Assembly (NCBI GenBank): GCA_913058185.1
Contig: CAJXQX010000044.1
Span: forward strand, 1 to 33,438
Length of the DNA stretch: 33,438 bases
Origin: an uncultured Verrucomicrobiota bacterium
GTDB lineage: Bacteria > Verrucomicrobiota > Verrucomicrobiia > Opitutales > Opitutaceae
Reading direction: 5' to 3'
Part shown: piece after piece, positions 23,455 to 31,106 of the stretch
How the letters are laid out: each line of letters begins with the position of its first letter
Numbering within the stretch: the first letter of the stretch is position 1
Notes under the pieces: generated by a model
What the model saw: only the letters and a program-made list of their open reading frames with translations
The model's database searches: none
What the model was told of the DNA's origin: nothing
Position numbers and translations under genes: made by a program

Positions 23455-24504
23455 TCAATCGACCGATGCGGTCGACTCGCCGATGTGCAGCTTGGAAGCG
23501 AGCACGAGATCACTAAAGATACCTTCACTCGAACCGAGTTGCTGATCCGTGATCATAGCCGCGGCTCGGCTGCCTAAATCCAACGGATCACAGCCCGCGG
23601 AGGTGATCCGGGGGGTGTATTTTTTCGCCGTTTCAGAGAAGTCGGCAGCGGCAATACTACAATCTGCAGGAACATGATAACCAGCATGTTGCAATGCCCG
23701 GATCGCGCCGATCGCCATCGAAATATTATAGGTTACAAATGCGGTGGGGAAGTCAGGGCGCTTGATGCCAGGCATTATGCTGAGCATGGCTTCATTTCCT
23801 TCGGCTCGATCGCCTTCTTTGCGCAGAACGTCGTAGCGGGGATTGTGCTTCAGACCGAGGTTAGCCAACGAAGACTTGAAACCGTTGAATCGAGTCTCAT
23901 GGCGACTCAGACCAAAGTTCCCCCCGAGCCAACCGATGCGCTTATGTCCGAGGTCGTGGAGGTGGGTAACGGTGGATTTCAACGCTTCGGGTTCGTTACC
24001 GATGATTGAGTGGCAAAACCCGGCGTGACGCGCTGATACGGCAACAATCCGTCGGCTATGCCGTTGTAGTAGGGTGAGGAATTCTTCACTCACCTGTCCC
24101 ATTAATATAATACCTTTGATGGCATGTCCGGGGCCGAAGAATCGGGCCAAGCGTTCATCGTCCAACGAGTCTTCGGAGCCGAGGATCGAGGTGGTAAAAC
24201 CAGTATCTAGGGCAGAGCTGTTGATACCGTGATAGACGTGACTGAAGTAGCTGCCTTGAGTGTGAACTTGGACTCCCGCTCGCATGATCACCCCAATTTG
24301 CCGGGTCCGCGTATCGGAAGGAGAATTCTCAATTTTTATCCCCTTCGGTTGGTATCCCGCCGAAATCGCGTAATCCCATATCTTCTTGTAGGTTTGAGGG
24401 TTTATGCGCTCGCTCTGTCCGTTAAGGGTGAGTGAAACGAGCGCCTGAGATACTCCTAGTTCTTTGGCGATAGATTGCTGTGAAACTCGACGTGGTTTAG
24501 GCAC
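23455..24504 (-). CDS. LacI-family transcriptional regulator
   Basis: A 349-residue repressor/activator. The N-terminal helix-turn-helix (RRVSQQSIAKELGVSQALVSLTLNGQ, residues about 5-30) and hinge helix region (SERINPQTYKKIWDYAISAGYQP) are intact. They are followed by the periplasmic-binding-protein-like effector domain (residues about 65-345; RQIGVIMRAG, GHKRIGWLGGNFGLSRHETRFNGF, PTAFVTYNISMAIGAIRAL, SIAAADF, PLDLGSRAAAMI). It lies upstream of and in the same direction as the symporter operon, separated by 84 bp holding the operator candidate. It most likely senses a sugar or uronate intermediate and controls that operon plus the TonB receptor, which bears the same box. Confidence 0.92.
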   Translation of the reverse strand: MPKPRRVSQQSIAKELGVSQALVSLTLNGQSERINPQTYKKIWDYAISAGYQPKGIKIENSPSDTRTRQIGVIMRAGVQVHTQGSYFSHVYHGINSSALDTGFTTSILGSEDSLDDERLARFFGPGHAIKGIILMGQVSEEFLTLLQRHSRRIVAVSARHAGFCHSIIGNEPEALKSTVTHLHDLGHKRIGWLGGNFGLSRHETRFNGFKSSLANLGLKHNPRYDVLRKEGDRAEGNEAMLSIMPGIKRPDFPTAFVTYNISMAIGAIRALQHAGYHVPADCSIAAADFSETAKKYTPRITSAGCDPLDLGSRAAAMITDQQLGSSEGIFSDLVLASKLHIGESTASVD

Positions 24505-24526
24505 ATTTAAAGTATTACTGATAACT

Positions 24527-24532
24527 ATTATA
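24527..24532 (-). promoter_or_regulatory. -10 box of the lacI-type gene
   Basis: The minus strand reads TATAAT, 22 bp before the ATG at 24504. TTTAAT at 24550-24555 is a weak -35 at 17-bp spacing. The surrounding bases ATTTATAATAGTTA match 11 of the first 14 positions of the 17-bp operator box, hinting at autoregulation. Confidence 0.45.
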
Positions 24533-24556
24533 AATGGACAATGTTATTAATTAAAC

Positions 24557-24566
24557 GGGGGGGGGG
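24557..24566. repeat. Homopolymer run of ten G (plus strand)
   Basis: Ten consecutive G residues just upstream of the lacI-type promoter candidate (C10 on the coding strand). Runs of this length can slip during replication. It is also a frequent site of sequencing length error. Confidence 0.7.
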
Positions 24567-24981
24567 CAGAAGTCCTAGTGTTTTCGAGAAAATCAGACCC
24601 TTCAGATGTCGAACATCGTGGAATGTCGATTTTCTCAAGCCATGGGCATTTTGAAAATCGATAATCCCGCCTCAGCTGAATCCGAATAGGCTATTTAATC
24701 GAGTTAGAGCGCCGCCTCCAACTCGATTGAGTCAAAGGGTAGGAATGGGACTCAGATTGGGAACTGTCCCGAACGCTGAATAATCAGTTGAGCCGTTAGC
24801 GGGTGCATTCCGGAACGTTGCAGGGCGGTGTGAGGAGCTGAATCATGTGCCGATTTGAGGGATATATGTCATTTCAACAAACGTCGCCGGTCGACCCAGC
24901 GGATCAGAAACCGCTAAGGGACTCGGGGGCGGAGGCACTACCTTGGAGTACTCCTCAAACTGAATACTTACGCTCTTGAGG

Positions 24982-25821
24982 TCACTTAAACTTGTTTCGC
25001 ATGTCCTGCAGTCCAGGGATTCCCGCCATCAAATGCTGATGTTTAGCGTCGAACCGCTGGATCAATGAGCGCTGCTGTTTGCCCACCAGAATAGTAAAAA
25101 TATAGCCCCGATGGCCAGGGGATGTGCTCGTGGGGTGATAACCATTATCCACCACAAAGGTTGAACGATGTTGAGTCATCACGGCCGTCGGCTCTTCGCC
25201 GTCGCGGTAGTGATACTGACCACCGAATCCCGACTCGGGATCGAAGCGGTAGTGATAGACTTCTTCGAATGCGGTTTCTTCCGGCGGGGCCTCCTGATCG
25301 TGTTTGTGAGGCGGGTAGCCCGACCAACAACCGGGCGATGCGTAGAGTTCACTCACGAGTAGATTTCCGGCCCGACCATTGGCTGACTGTCCTAAGATAT
25401 GGCGGATGGTGCGTTTGGAGTGCGTCTCGATGGATCCAACTTCGACGCTTTCCACCGCTGCGGGTAAAATCCTAAACGGCGCATGGACCTCGGTCGTGTA
25501 TCCACCCGCGATCGCGATTTCGGCCGCGCCCACTGAGGCGGTGATTTTTACTTCCGCTCCGGTTCCAGCGTAAACGGAGTCCGCACAACCGGACCAAATG
25601 TTTTCTCGTCCGCCGATTTCACTAAATGATTGTTCGCCGACTTGCACTTCGACTTTCCCTGATAGCACCACCAGCAAGAGCTCAAAGTCATACTGACGGT
25701 CGACAATGATCTCCCCGGGTTCGAGCGTGACCAACCGAAAGTAGGTCAGTGGAATATCAGATGATCCCGCAGGGATGATCGTTTCGTCGGTGGCTTGGGG
25801 AGGGGAGATGTAGCGAGCCAT
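24982..25821 (-). CDS. iolB: IolB/KduI-family isomerase (5-deoxy-glucuronate isomerase-like)
   Basis: A 279-residue bicupin metal isomerase. The start is the ATG at 25819-25821 (MARYISPPQATDE), giving the normal family length; an upstream ATG at 25950 runs into the permease pseudogene. The C-terminal cupin carries the metal motif GYPPHKHDQEAPPEETAFEEVYHYRF, and the later NGYHPTSTSPGHRGYIFTILVG is also typical of IolB. IolB converts 5-deoxy-glucuronate in inositol breakdown; the related KduI isomerises 5-keto-4-deoxyuronate from lyase/GH88 action. No other inositol genes (iolC, D, E, G, J clusters) are obvious here while lyase, GH88 and an IdnO/KduD-like SDR are, so a KduI-type role is worth considering. 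It lies 65 bp after the dead permease and upstream of the LacI gene. Confidence 0.8.
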   Translation of the reverse strand: MARYISPPQATDETIIPAGSSDIPLTYFRLVTLEPGEIIVDRQYDFELLLVVLSGKVEVQVGEQSFSEIGGRENIWSGCADSVYAGTGAEVKITASVGAAEIAIAGGYTTEVHAPFRILPAAVESVEVGSIETHSKRTIRHILGQSANGRAGNLLVSELYASPGCWSGYPPHKHDQEAPPEETAFEEVYHYRFDPESGFGGQYHYRDGEEPTAVMTQHRSTFVVDNGYHPTSTSPGHRGYIFTILVGKQQRSLIQRFDAKHQHLMAGIPGLQDMRNKFK

Positions 25822-25886
25822 GGAGCCACCCGTGAACCGCCAGTTGAGCGGAGTCCATCCCAATTCTGCGCCCTGAATCGAGATTC

Positions 25887-27830
25887 TTATTCGTCGCGCA
25901 GGGCTACCATTGGATCGATCCGAGTCGCTCGGAGGGCGGGCAGGATGCAAGTAATGGCCGCGACACTCATGAGTAAAATTAAGGCACCAATAAATGAAAT
26001 CGGATCGATTGGACTCACGCCGAACAATAGATGTTGGAGCAATCGTGAGACTGCTAGGTAGCCGACCAATCCGATACCCGCCCCAATTCCACCAGCCACA
26101 TACCTTGGCGTAGAATCAGATGTAACACATCGTTAGCGGCTGCACCGAGGGCCATTCGAATGCCCAATTCTTGCGTCCGTTGACCCACGCTAAAGGCGAG
26201 CGCGCCATACACGCCTAAGGATGCGAGCAATACTGCGATACCGCCAAAGACACCTAATAGTACCATGGGAGTGCGCTTGCTCTGGAGCGTGCTGTTTATC
26301 CGGTCCGATAAGGTGCGGATTTGGTAAACGGGAAGTTCGGGATCAATATTCAAAACAGTGCTGCGAACAGCCTCGATTAAACTCGCGGGCGCCACCTGGG
26401 TTCGGATGGTGAGGGTGATGCCATTCACCGGTCTCTGCGCATAGGAATAGTAGATCGTTTCCTTCCGGATGGGATCATCCAGGCCGAGGCTTTTGATGGG
26501 AGTGATAACTCCGACAATTGTGCGCACGTTTCCTGGAGTAGGCTCGTCTGAACCGCGGTAATTTTTTACCCAATAGGATCTTGGTCGGGGAAATAGCGAT
26601 CCACCAAAACCTGATCGACAATCACAACTTGTTCGCCATCGGCGTGGTCAAATTCGTTAAAATTCCGTCCTCGTAGTAGCGGAATTTTGAGGGTTTCGAA
26701 AAACCCCGAAGTGACGGCCCTGATTTATCCGTGAGGGGCCGATACCCCTGCTGGTGGAGTGTATCCCACGATACGATACGTCCCCTGACTGTTGGAGTAG
26801 CCGAATGGAGCGATACTTGAAAGGCCAACGGTTTCAACGCCCGGAATGCTGAGAAGATCCTGCTCGAGACGATCGGCAAAATTCAAGAGTTGGTGATTTT
26901 CACCGTAAGCATAGTCGGGGAGCGTGAGTCGAGCGGTCAGCACTGAGGTGGAATCGAATCCAGTCGGCTGTGACTGGAGTTTCTGAAAACTACGGGTCAA
27001 TAGAGCGGCGGTGGTCAGCAGCATGAGTGAAAGCGCGATCTCACCGATCACCAATGCACTGCGAAGTGTGCGTAGACGGCGACCTCCGGTGGTTCGAGAA
27101 CTGCCCGACTGCAACGCATCTCCCGCCGAGGGCCGAGAGGCTTGGAGGGCAGGGATCAAGCCGAAGATGAGTCCGGTCAAACCTGCACAGCCCAACGTGA
27201 ATCCAAATACCGTTAGATCCAGTTCGATCGTCTCGCCTCTAGCTAGGTCAGTAAATTCCAAGGCTTCCATGCCTGAGATTCCCCATAATGCGATCAGGGC
27301 CCCTAGCGTGCCACCAATGATAAATAGCAAAAAACTCTCGCTTAATAATTGGCGAATAAGAGTCCACCGGCTGGCTCCCAGGGCCGAGCGGATGGCGAAT
27401 TCTCGTTCCCTCGAGAATGACCGAGTTAAGAGGAGATTAGCCACGTTGGCGCAGCCGATCAAAAGAGCGGCGATGACCCCGGCTTGAAGCAGCTACAGCA
27501 TCGAGCGAACTTCCTTCGTTTCCATTTCGAGGAAAGACTGAGCGATGCCGGTGAAACCGCTGCTCTCCACCCAGGGGCGGAATTTAGGATAAACCTGCAA
27601 ATTCTGTTCAATAATTGCCGCGCAATCTGCGCTGAGCATTTCCGGGGTAGTGCCCGGCTTAAGGAGGGCCACCATGTCGGAGTATTCGTTACCTCGCTCA
27701 TCAATGGTTTGCTGCTCCGGGGTGAATGCGAATGGGACCCAGAGTTTGATGTGAGCCGCAGGGAAAGCGAAAGACGGGGGCATGACGCCTATCACCTCAT
27801 AAATTTCGCCATTCAGACGGATTGCATCGC
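25887..27830 (-). pseudogene. Decayed ADOP/MacB-type ABC transporter permease
   Basis: About 650 codons of an Acidobacterial-type duplicated orphan permease (MacB_PCD and FtsX domains) can be read on the minus strand, but only through several defects. From the 5' side: the N-terminus is lost at the IS junction near 27825-27845; RLNGEIYEVIGVMPPSFAFP to VRSML is followed by an in-frame TAG (27493-27495), then LLQAGVIAALLIGCANVANLLL continues in the same frame; a second in-frame TAA (26725-26727) precedes FFETLKIPLLRGRNF; a frameshift near 26570 (after DPIG) leads to YRGSDEPTPGNVRTIVGV; and another near 26100 leads to the C-terminal FtsX end IDPMVALRDE. The intact protein would be an inner-membrane permease of about 800 residues. 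It is certainly non-functional here. Confidence 0.9.
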
Positions 27831-27837
27831 AGCACGT

Positions 27838-28697
27838 TTGGCTACGAGGCGAAGCAACCTGATGCTTGGATGGCCAAGTTAAAGGGAGCGCTACGCCGGA
27901 TGAGTCGAGAGCACCCTGAGTTGGGCTAGATGAAGATCGCTCGCCCGCTGAAGAAAGCAGGCTGGCGAGTCGGATCACGACTGATCCAACGGCTGCGCCA
28001 GCAGCTCGGTCTGATGGTGCCCGTGAAGAAGCCCAAGCGACGGCGCTGTGGGATCTCCACGGGACTTCCGACGAAGGCGACGCATCCCAATCACGTATGG
28101 ACGTGGGACTTCGTGCACGACACGACGATGCGTGGTGGCAAGCTACGTATGCTTACGGTCCTCGATGAATACACCCGGCAAAGCCGGTGCATCCACGTGG
28201 ATCGTAAGATCAACGCACGCAAGGTGCGATCAATCATGAACCGGCTGATTGCCGAGCACGGAGCTCCGGAGCATATCCACAGCTACAATGGCTCAGAATT
28301 TATCGAGAAGGAGTTGCGAGCATGGCTCGCTTCCCAGTCGATCAAGACGCTCTACATCGATCCGGGCAGCCCTTGGCAGAATGGATACATCGAGAGTTTC
28401 CATGCTCGGTTACGCGACGAATGCCTCAACCGTGAGATGCTCTACACGCTGACCGAAGCTCGGGTCGTGATCGAAGACTGGCGATGGAAATACAACCACC
28501 TGCGACCCCACGGTTCGTTGGGTTATATCAGTCCCATCGAGTTTGAACAAAAGCTCGAAGCAGAATCCTCCACTCAAGGGAAGGGCTCCAGTCGGCCTCC
28601 GGCCTCCCTTCGCCCATCCCTTGACTTACTCTACACCCTCAACCACTACATCACCCCATCCAGACTAACTGTTTAGGTGGACCAGTTTGGGTAACCC
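27838..28697 (+). mobile_element. IS3-family insertion sequence remnant
   Basis: Transposase-like coding sense starts near 27840 (in frame: EAKQPDAWMAKLKGALRRMS, then REHPELG) and continues to 28676. The left end and orfA are missing, since the sequence joins the permease pseudogene directly. The right end runs through GGTGGACCAGTTTGGGTAACC (about 28677-28697), likely the right terminal repeat, after which response-regulator sequence begins. No second terminal repeat or target duplication is seen. The exact ends are estimates. Confidence 0.75.
27840..28676 (+). pseudogene. IS3-family OrfB transposase, inactivated
   Basis: DDE-type integrase-core transposase. From the internal ATG at 27930 it reads 248 codons: HTH-like GWRVGSRLIQRLRQQLGL, PNHVWTWDFVHD (first catalytic Asp, residue 60 of this frame), GSPWQNGYIESFHARLRDE (catalytic Glu155) and the C-terminal YNHLRPHGSLGYISPIEF. 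Two lesions show it is dead. A TAG at 27927-27929 interrupts the normal REHPELGY-KIA reading upstream, and the second catalytic residue in the SDNGSEF motif is Tyr (residue 119, TAC at 28284-28286), while the Y119-to-E155 spacing keeps the DX35E geometry. The last ~40 residues after EFEQKL look like read-through into the IS end. Confidence 0.85.
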
Positions 28698-28702
28698 GAC
28701 CA

Positions 28703-28792
28703 GTAGCCTTCGCCTTCGAAAAGCAAACGAAGAGCCTCTAAGACATCAGGTTGATCATCGGCGATGAGGATGCGCGGCGAGGAGGACGGCAT
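28703..28792 (-). pseudogene. 5' fragment of a response-regulator gene cut by the IS
   Basis: From ATG at 28792 the minus strand reads a receiver-domain start: RILIADDQPDVLEALRLLF at residues 7-25, with the acidic pair Asp12-Asp13, up to GEGY at residue 30. The frame then enters the IS end and stops at 28673-28675. This start closely resembles response regulators (often sigma54-type) that neighbour MacB/ADOP efflux genes, as I remember them. The phospho-acceptor Asp and all of the output domain are missing. Confidence 0.8.
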
Positions 28793-28843
28793 GGTTGGAT
28801 TGACCGGTTCGGTATGGCGGGTGTCAAGCTGAGGACGTCTGAA

Positions 28844-29155
28844 TTAATGAGTAGCGACCAAGGTGCGGTTAGCGGAACGGCGGGCAATGGCAGGCCGACG
28901 GCTTATCATCTTGGTGGAGCCGAAGACTTCCGAAACGGGAAGTAGGGTGTGTTTTTCTTCCGCGATGCTCAACGGAAGTTGAGGGCGAGCGTAGTCCGTC
29001 ATCAGGCTGAGCAGCACGAATGAGATGATGAACGTGCCAAATGGCACCGCGTAGGCTGCTGCGCTGGTCACCGCGAGGCCGGTGGTTTCAGCGGCGGTGA
29101 CATCGACGAGACCGACAACAGAGAAAAGAACGAGATAAGTGAGTTTGGATTTCAT
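28844..29155 (-). CDS. Small predicted membrane protein, unknown function
   Basis: A 103-residue protein. It has an N-terminal signal/anchor (KLTYLVLFSVVGLVDVTAAE), a second hydrophobic segment at about 36-54 (AVPFGTFIISFVLLSLM) and a basic C-terminal tail (SRRPAIARRSANRTL). I do not recognise a family. It precedes the truncated response-regulator gene on the same strand by 51 bp and has an AT-rich upstream region with TATA-like words, so it appears expressed on its own. A membrane accessory or stress-type small protein is possible, but nothing in the sequence tells its role. Confidence 0.6.
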   Translation of the reverse strand: MKSKLTYLVLFSVVGLVDVTAAETTGLAVTSAAAYAVPFGTFIISFVLLSLMTDYARPQLPLSIAEEKHTLLPVSEVFGSTKMISRRPAIARRSANRTLVATH

Positions 29156-29292
29156 TTTGATATATAAGTTTTAAATTTTTAATTTATTGAAGTTGTTCAA
29201 TGTAATGCATCTGTCGTGCCAACTCATATTGATATATTATAAATATATGATGTATAATTCTTTAAAATTTACGGCTTGTTTTGAGATTTCCA

Positions 29293-29424
29293 ATGAATCG
29301 AAAAATGAAACGCCGCCGGGAAAAGAAAATCCCATTTTTGGGACTGTCCGTGATCTTGAGTGAATTAGAAGTGCGATTTGCTGACTTCAGCGCATTGCTA
29401 GTCGTCATCAATATCCCGTTATGA
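29293..29424 (+). CDS. Possible 43-residue small ORF overlapping glpK
   Basis: ATG at 29293 opens a short frame: a strongly basic start (MNRKMKRRREKK), then a mixed hydrophobic part ending VVINIPL. Its TGA (29422-29424) overlaps the glpK ATG as ATGA, an arrangement typical of translational coupling. No Shine-Dalgarno sequence or homologue is known to me, and chance is quite possible at this length. Confidence 0.25.
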   Translation: MNRKMKRRREKKIPFLGLSVILSELEVRFADFSALLVVINIPL

Positions 29425-30923
29425 GTGATCCCCGATTCATCATTGCCTTGGATCAAGGCACCACGAGTTCACGAACCATCGTGTTTGATCGCGCCGGCAG
29501 GAAGATGGCGACGGCACAACGTGAGCTGACGCAACACTACCCGAAGTCGGGTTGGGTGGAGCATGATGCCAAAGAAATATGGTCCACCCAATATGAGACT
29601 TTGGTCGAAGTGATGGCGTCACTTAATTTGGCGACAACTGACATCGCTGCCATCGGTATCACTAATCAGCGGGAGACCCTAGTGGTGTGGGACAGCGAAA
29701 GTGGTGAACCGACGGGACCGGCGCTTGTATGGCAGGATCGGCGAACGGCGGATGATTGCCGGCGGTTAGTCGAGGCGGGTTTTGAAGCGGAAGTTTCCGA
29801 ACGCACGGGATTGCGATTGGATCCCTATTTTACCGGCACGAAGTTGGCGTGGATGTTGCGTGAAACCGAGGGCCTGCGGGACCGGGCGGAACGCGGGGAG
29901 GTTTTGGCTGGAACGATAGATACTTGGTTGTTGTGGAAGCTGACGAAAGGTGGCGTCCACGCCACGGATGCCAGTAACGCGTCCCGCACACTGTTACTGA
30001 ATATTGAGACGGGAGAATGGGACGAACGCATGATTGAGATGTTGGATATTCCCCGCGCAATGCTCCCGGAAGTGAAGGATTCGGTCGGAGTGTTTGGATG
30101 CGTAGCCGAAGGTTTGGTGGCCGCCGGGGTGCCGATTGCAGGAATGGCGGGCGATCAACAAGCCGCACTTTTTGGCCAGGGTTGTTTTATCAACGGAATG
30201 GTAAAGAATACTTATGGCACGGGGTGTTTTCTACTGATGCAAACTGGAGAGAAACGCATCATCTCAGCGCACAACTTGTTGACGACCGTCGCTTGGCGGA
30301 TCGGTGGCAAATTACACTACGCGCTCGAAGGTGCGGTTTTTGTCGCCGGAGCTGCGGTGCAGTGGGCCCGGGATGAGTTAAAACTCGTGGATTCGGCATC
30401 CGAGCTCAGTGAGCTCGCCGCTTCGGTGCCCGATGCCGGTGGCGTGATTTGTGTGCCCGCTTTCACGGGATTGGGCGCGCCGCACTGGGATCCCTATGCC
30501 CGAGGCACAATCACGGGACTTACGCGGGGAACTAATCGTGCTCATATTTGCCGAGCGATTCTCGAAAGTATCGCCCTGCAAAGCGCCGATTTAATCGATG
30601 CGATGAGACAGGACAGTGGATTGGAGTTGGCTCAACTTCGGGTGGATGGCGGGGCTGCTGCCAGTGATCCGTTGATGCAGATTCAGTCCAATCTATTGCA
30701 AACCGAAGTGGTGCGACCGGCTAATCTGGAATCGACCGCCTTAGGGGCGGCCCACCTGGCTGGGCTGGGGATTGGGTTTTGGACCAGCCAGACCGAGCTA
30801 AGAGAACAGAGTGAGGTGGACCAAATCTTCTCTCCTGATTCTTCCGTGGATCTTGCTACGCTCAAGCATGACTGGAAACGCGCGGTGAAACGCGCCTACG
30901 GATGGGCGTCAGCGAAGGAATGA
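29421..30923 (+). CDS. glpK: Glycerol kinase
   Basis: A 500-residue FGGY-family kinase that phosphorylates glycerol to sn-glycerol-3-phosphate with ATP, in the cytoplasm. Length and motifs fit GlpK closely: IALDQGTTSSRTIVFD at the N-terminus (phosphate loop), HDAKEIW, ITNQRETLVVWD, VWQDRRTADDC, GMAGDQQAALFGQGC near 240, and the C-terminal FGGY-type LRVDGGAAASDPLMQIQSNLLQTEVVRP. Start ATG at 29421 gives the standard N-terminus. It stands alone: no glpF, glpD or regulator is next to it, and the next gene (cysI) starts 183 bp downstream. A possible 43-codon ORF ends in the start codon. Confidence 0.95.
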   Translation: MSDPRFIIALDQGTTSSRTIVFDRAGRKMATAQRELTQHYPKSGWVEHDAKEIWSTQYETLVEVMASLNLATTDIAAIGITNQRETLVVWDSESGEPTGPALVWQDRRTADDCRRLVEAGFEAEVSERTGLRLDPYFTGTKLAWMLRETEGLRDRAERGEVLAGTIDTWLLWKLTKGGVHATDASNASRTLLLNIETGEWDERMIEMLDIPRAMLPEVKDSVGVFGCVAEGLVAAGVPIAGMAGDQQAALFGQGCFINGMVKNTYGTGCFLLMQTGEKRIISAHNLLTTVAWRIGGKLHYALEGAVFVAGAAVQWARDELKLVDSASELSELAASVPDAGGVICVPAFTGLGAPHWDPYARGTITGLTRGTNRAHICRAILESIALQSADLIDAMRQDSGLELAQLRVDGGAAASDPLMQIQSNLLQTEVVRPANLESTALGAAHLAGLGIGFWTSQTELREQSEVDQIFSPDSSVDLATLKHDWKRAVKRAYGWASAKE

Positions 30924-31034
30924 AACGGATAATATTTTGCTCATGAGTTTCTTATCAGCGGAGAGCACGGAGGGTAAGTTCAAGAGAATGGCTGATTATT
31001 CATCCTCCAATTCGAGGTCTAATCTTCGGTATCC

Positions 31035-31058
31035 TTACTAACTTACCTTAATTAGTAA
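31035..31058. promoter_or_regulatory. Inverted repeat upstream of cysI
   Basis: TTACTAA (31035-31041) and TTAGTAA (31052-31058) form a dyad with a 10-bp AT-rich spacer, 48 bp before the cysI ATG. It may be a regulator site or overlap a -10 region. No known motif is recognised. Confidence 0.35.
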
Positions 31059-31106
31059 AACTAGCTTGCTGCACCCCACTGAACGACGCATGTTCTGCCT
31101 TCGCTC

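Larger units (their letters stand above)
24505..24981. other. Noncoding 477-bp region upstream of the LacI gene
   Basis: No gene seen. It contains the lacI promoter candidate, a G10 run (24557-24566), the inverted repeat TCGATTTTC/GAAAATCGA (24626-24634, 24653-24661), the perfect inverted repeat AATCGAGTT/AACTCGATT (24697-24705, 24720-24728) around a GC-rich loop, and the palindrome GGAGTACTCC (24945-24954). Some of these may end the iolB-type transcript, whose stop is at 24982; none has a T-run. Confidence 0.6.

Noticed and set aside
25122-25475. 117-codon plus-strand open frame
   Set aside because: Antisense to the IolB-type gene; no motifs.
27011-27487. 158-codon plus-strand open frame
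   Set aside because: Antisense to the permease pseudogene, whose MacB/FtsX reading is convincing.
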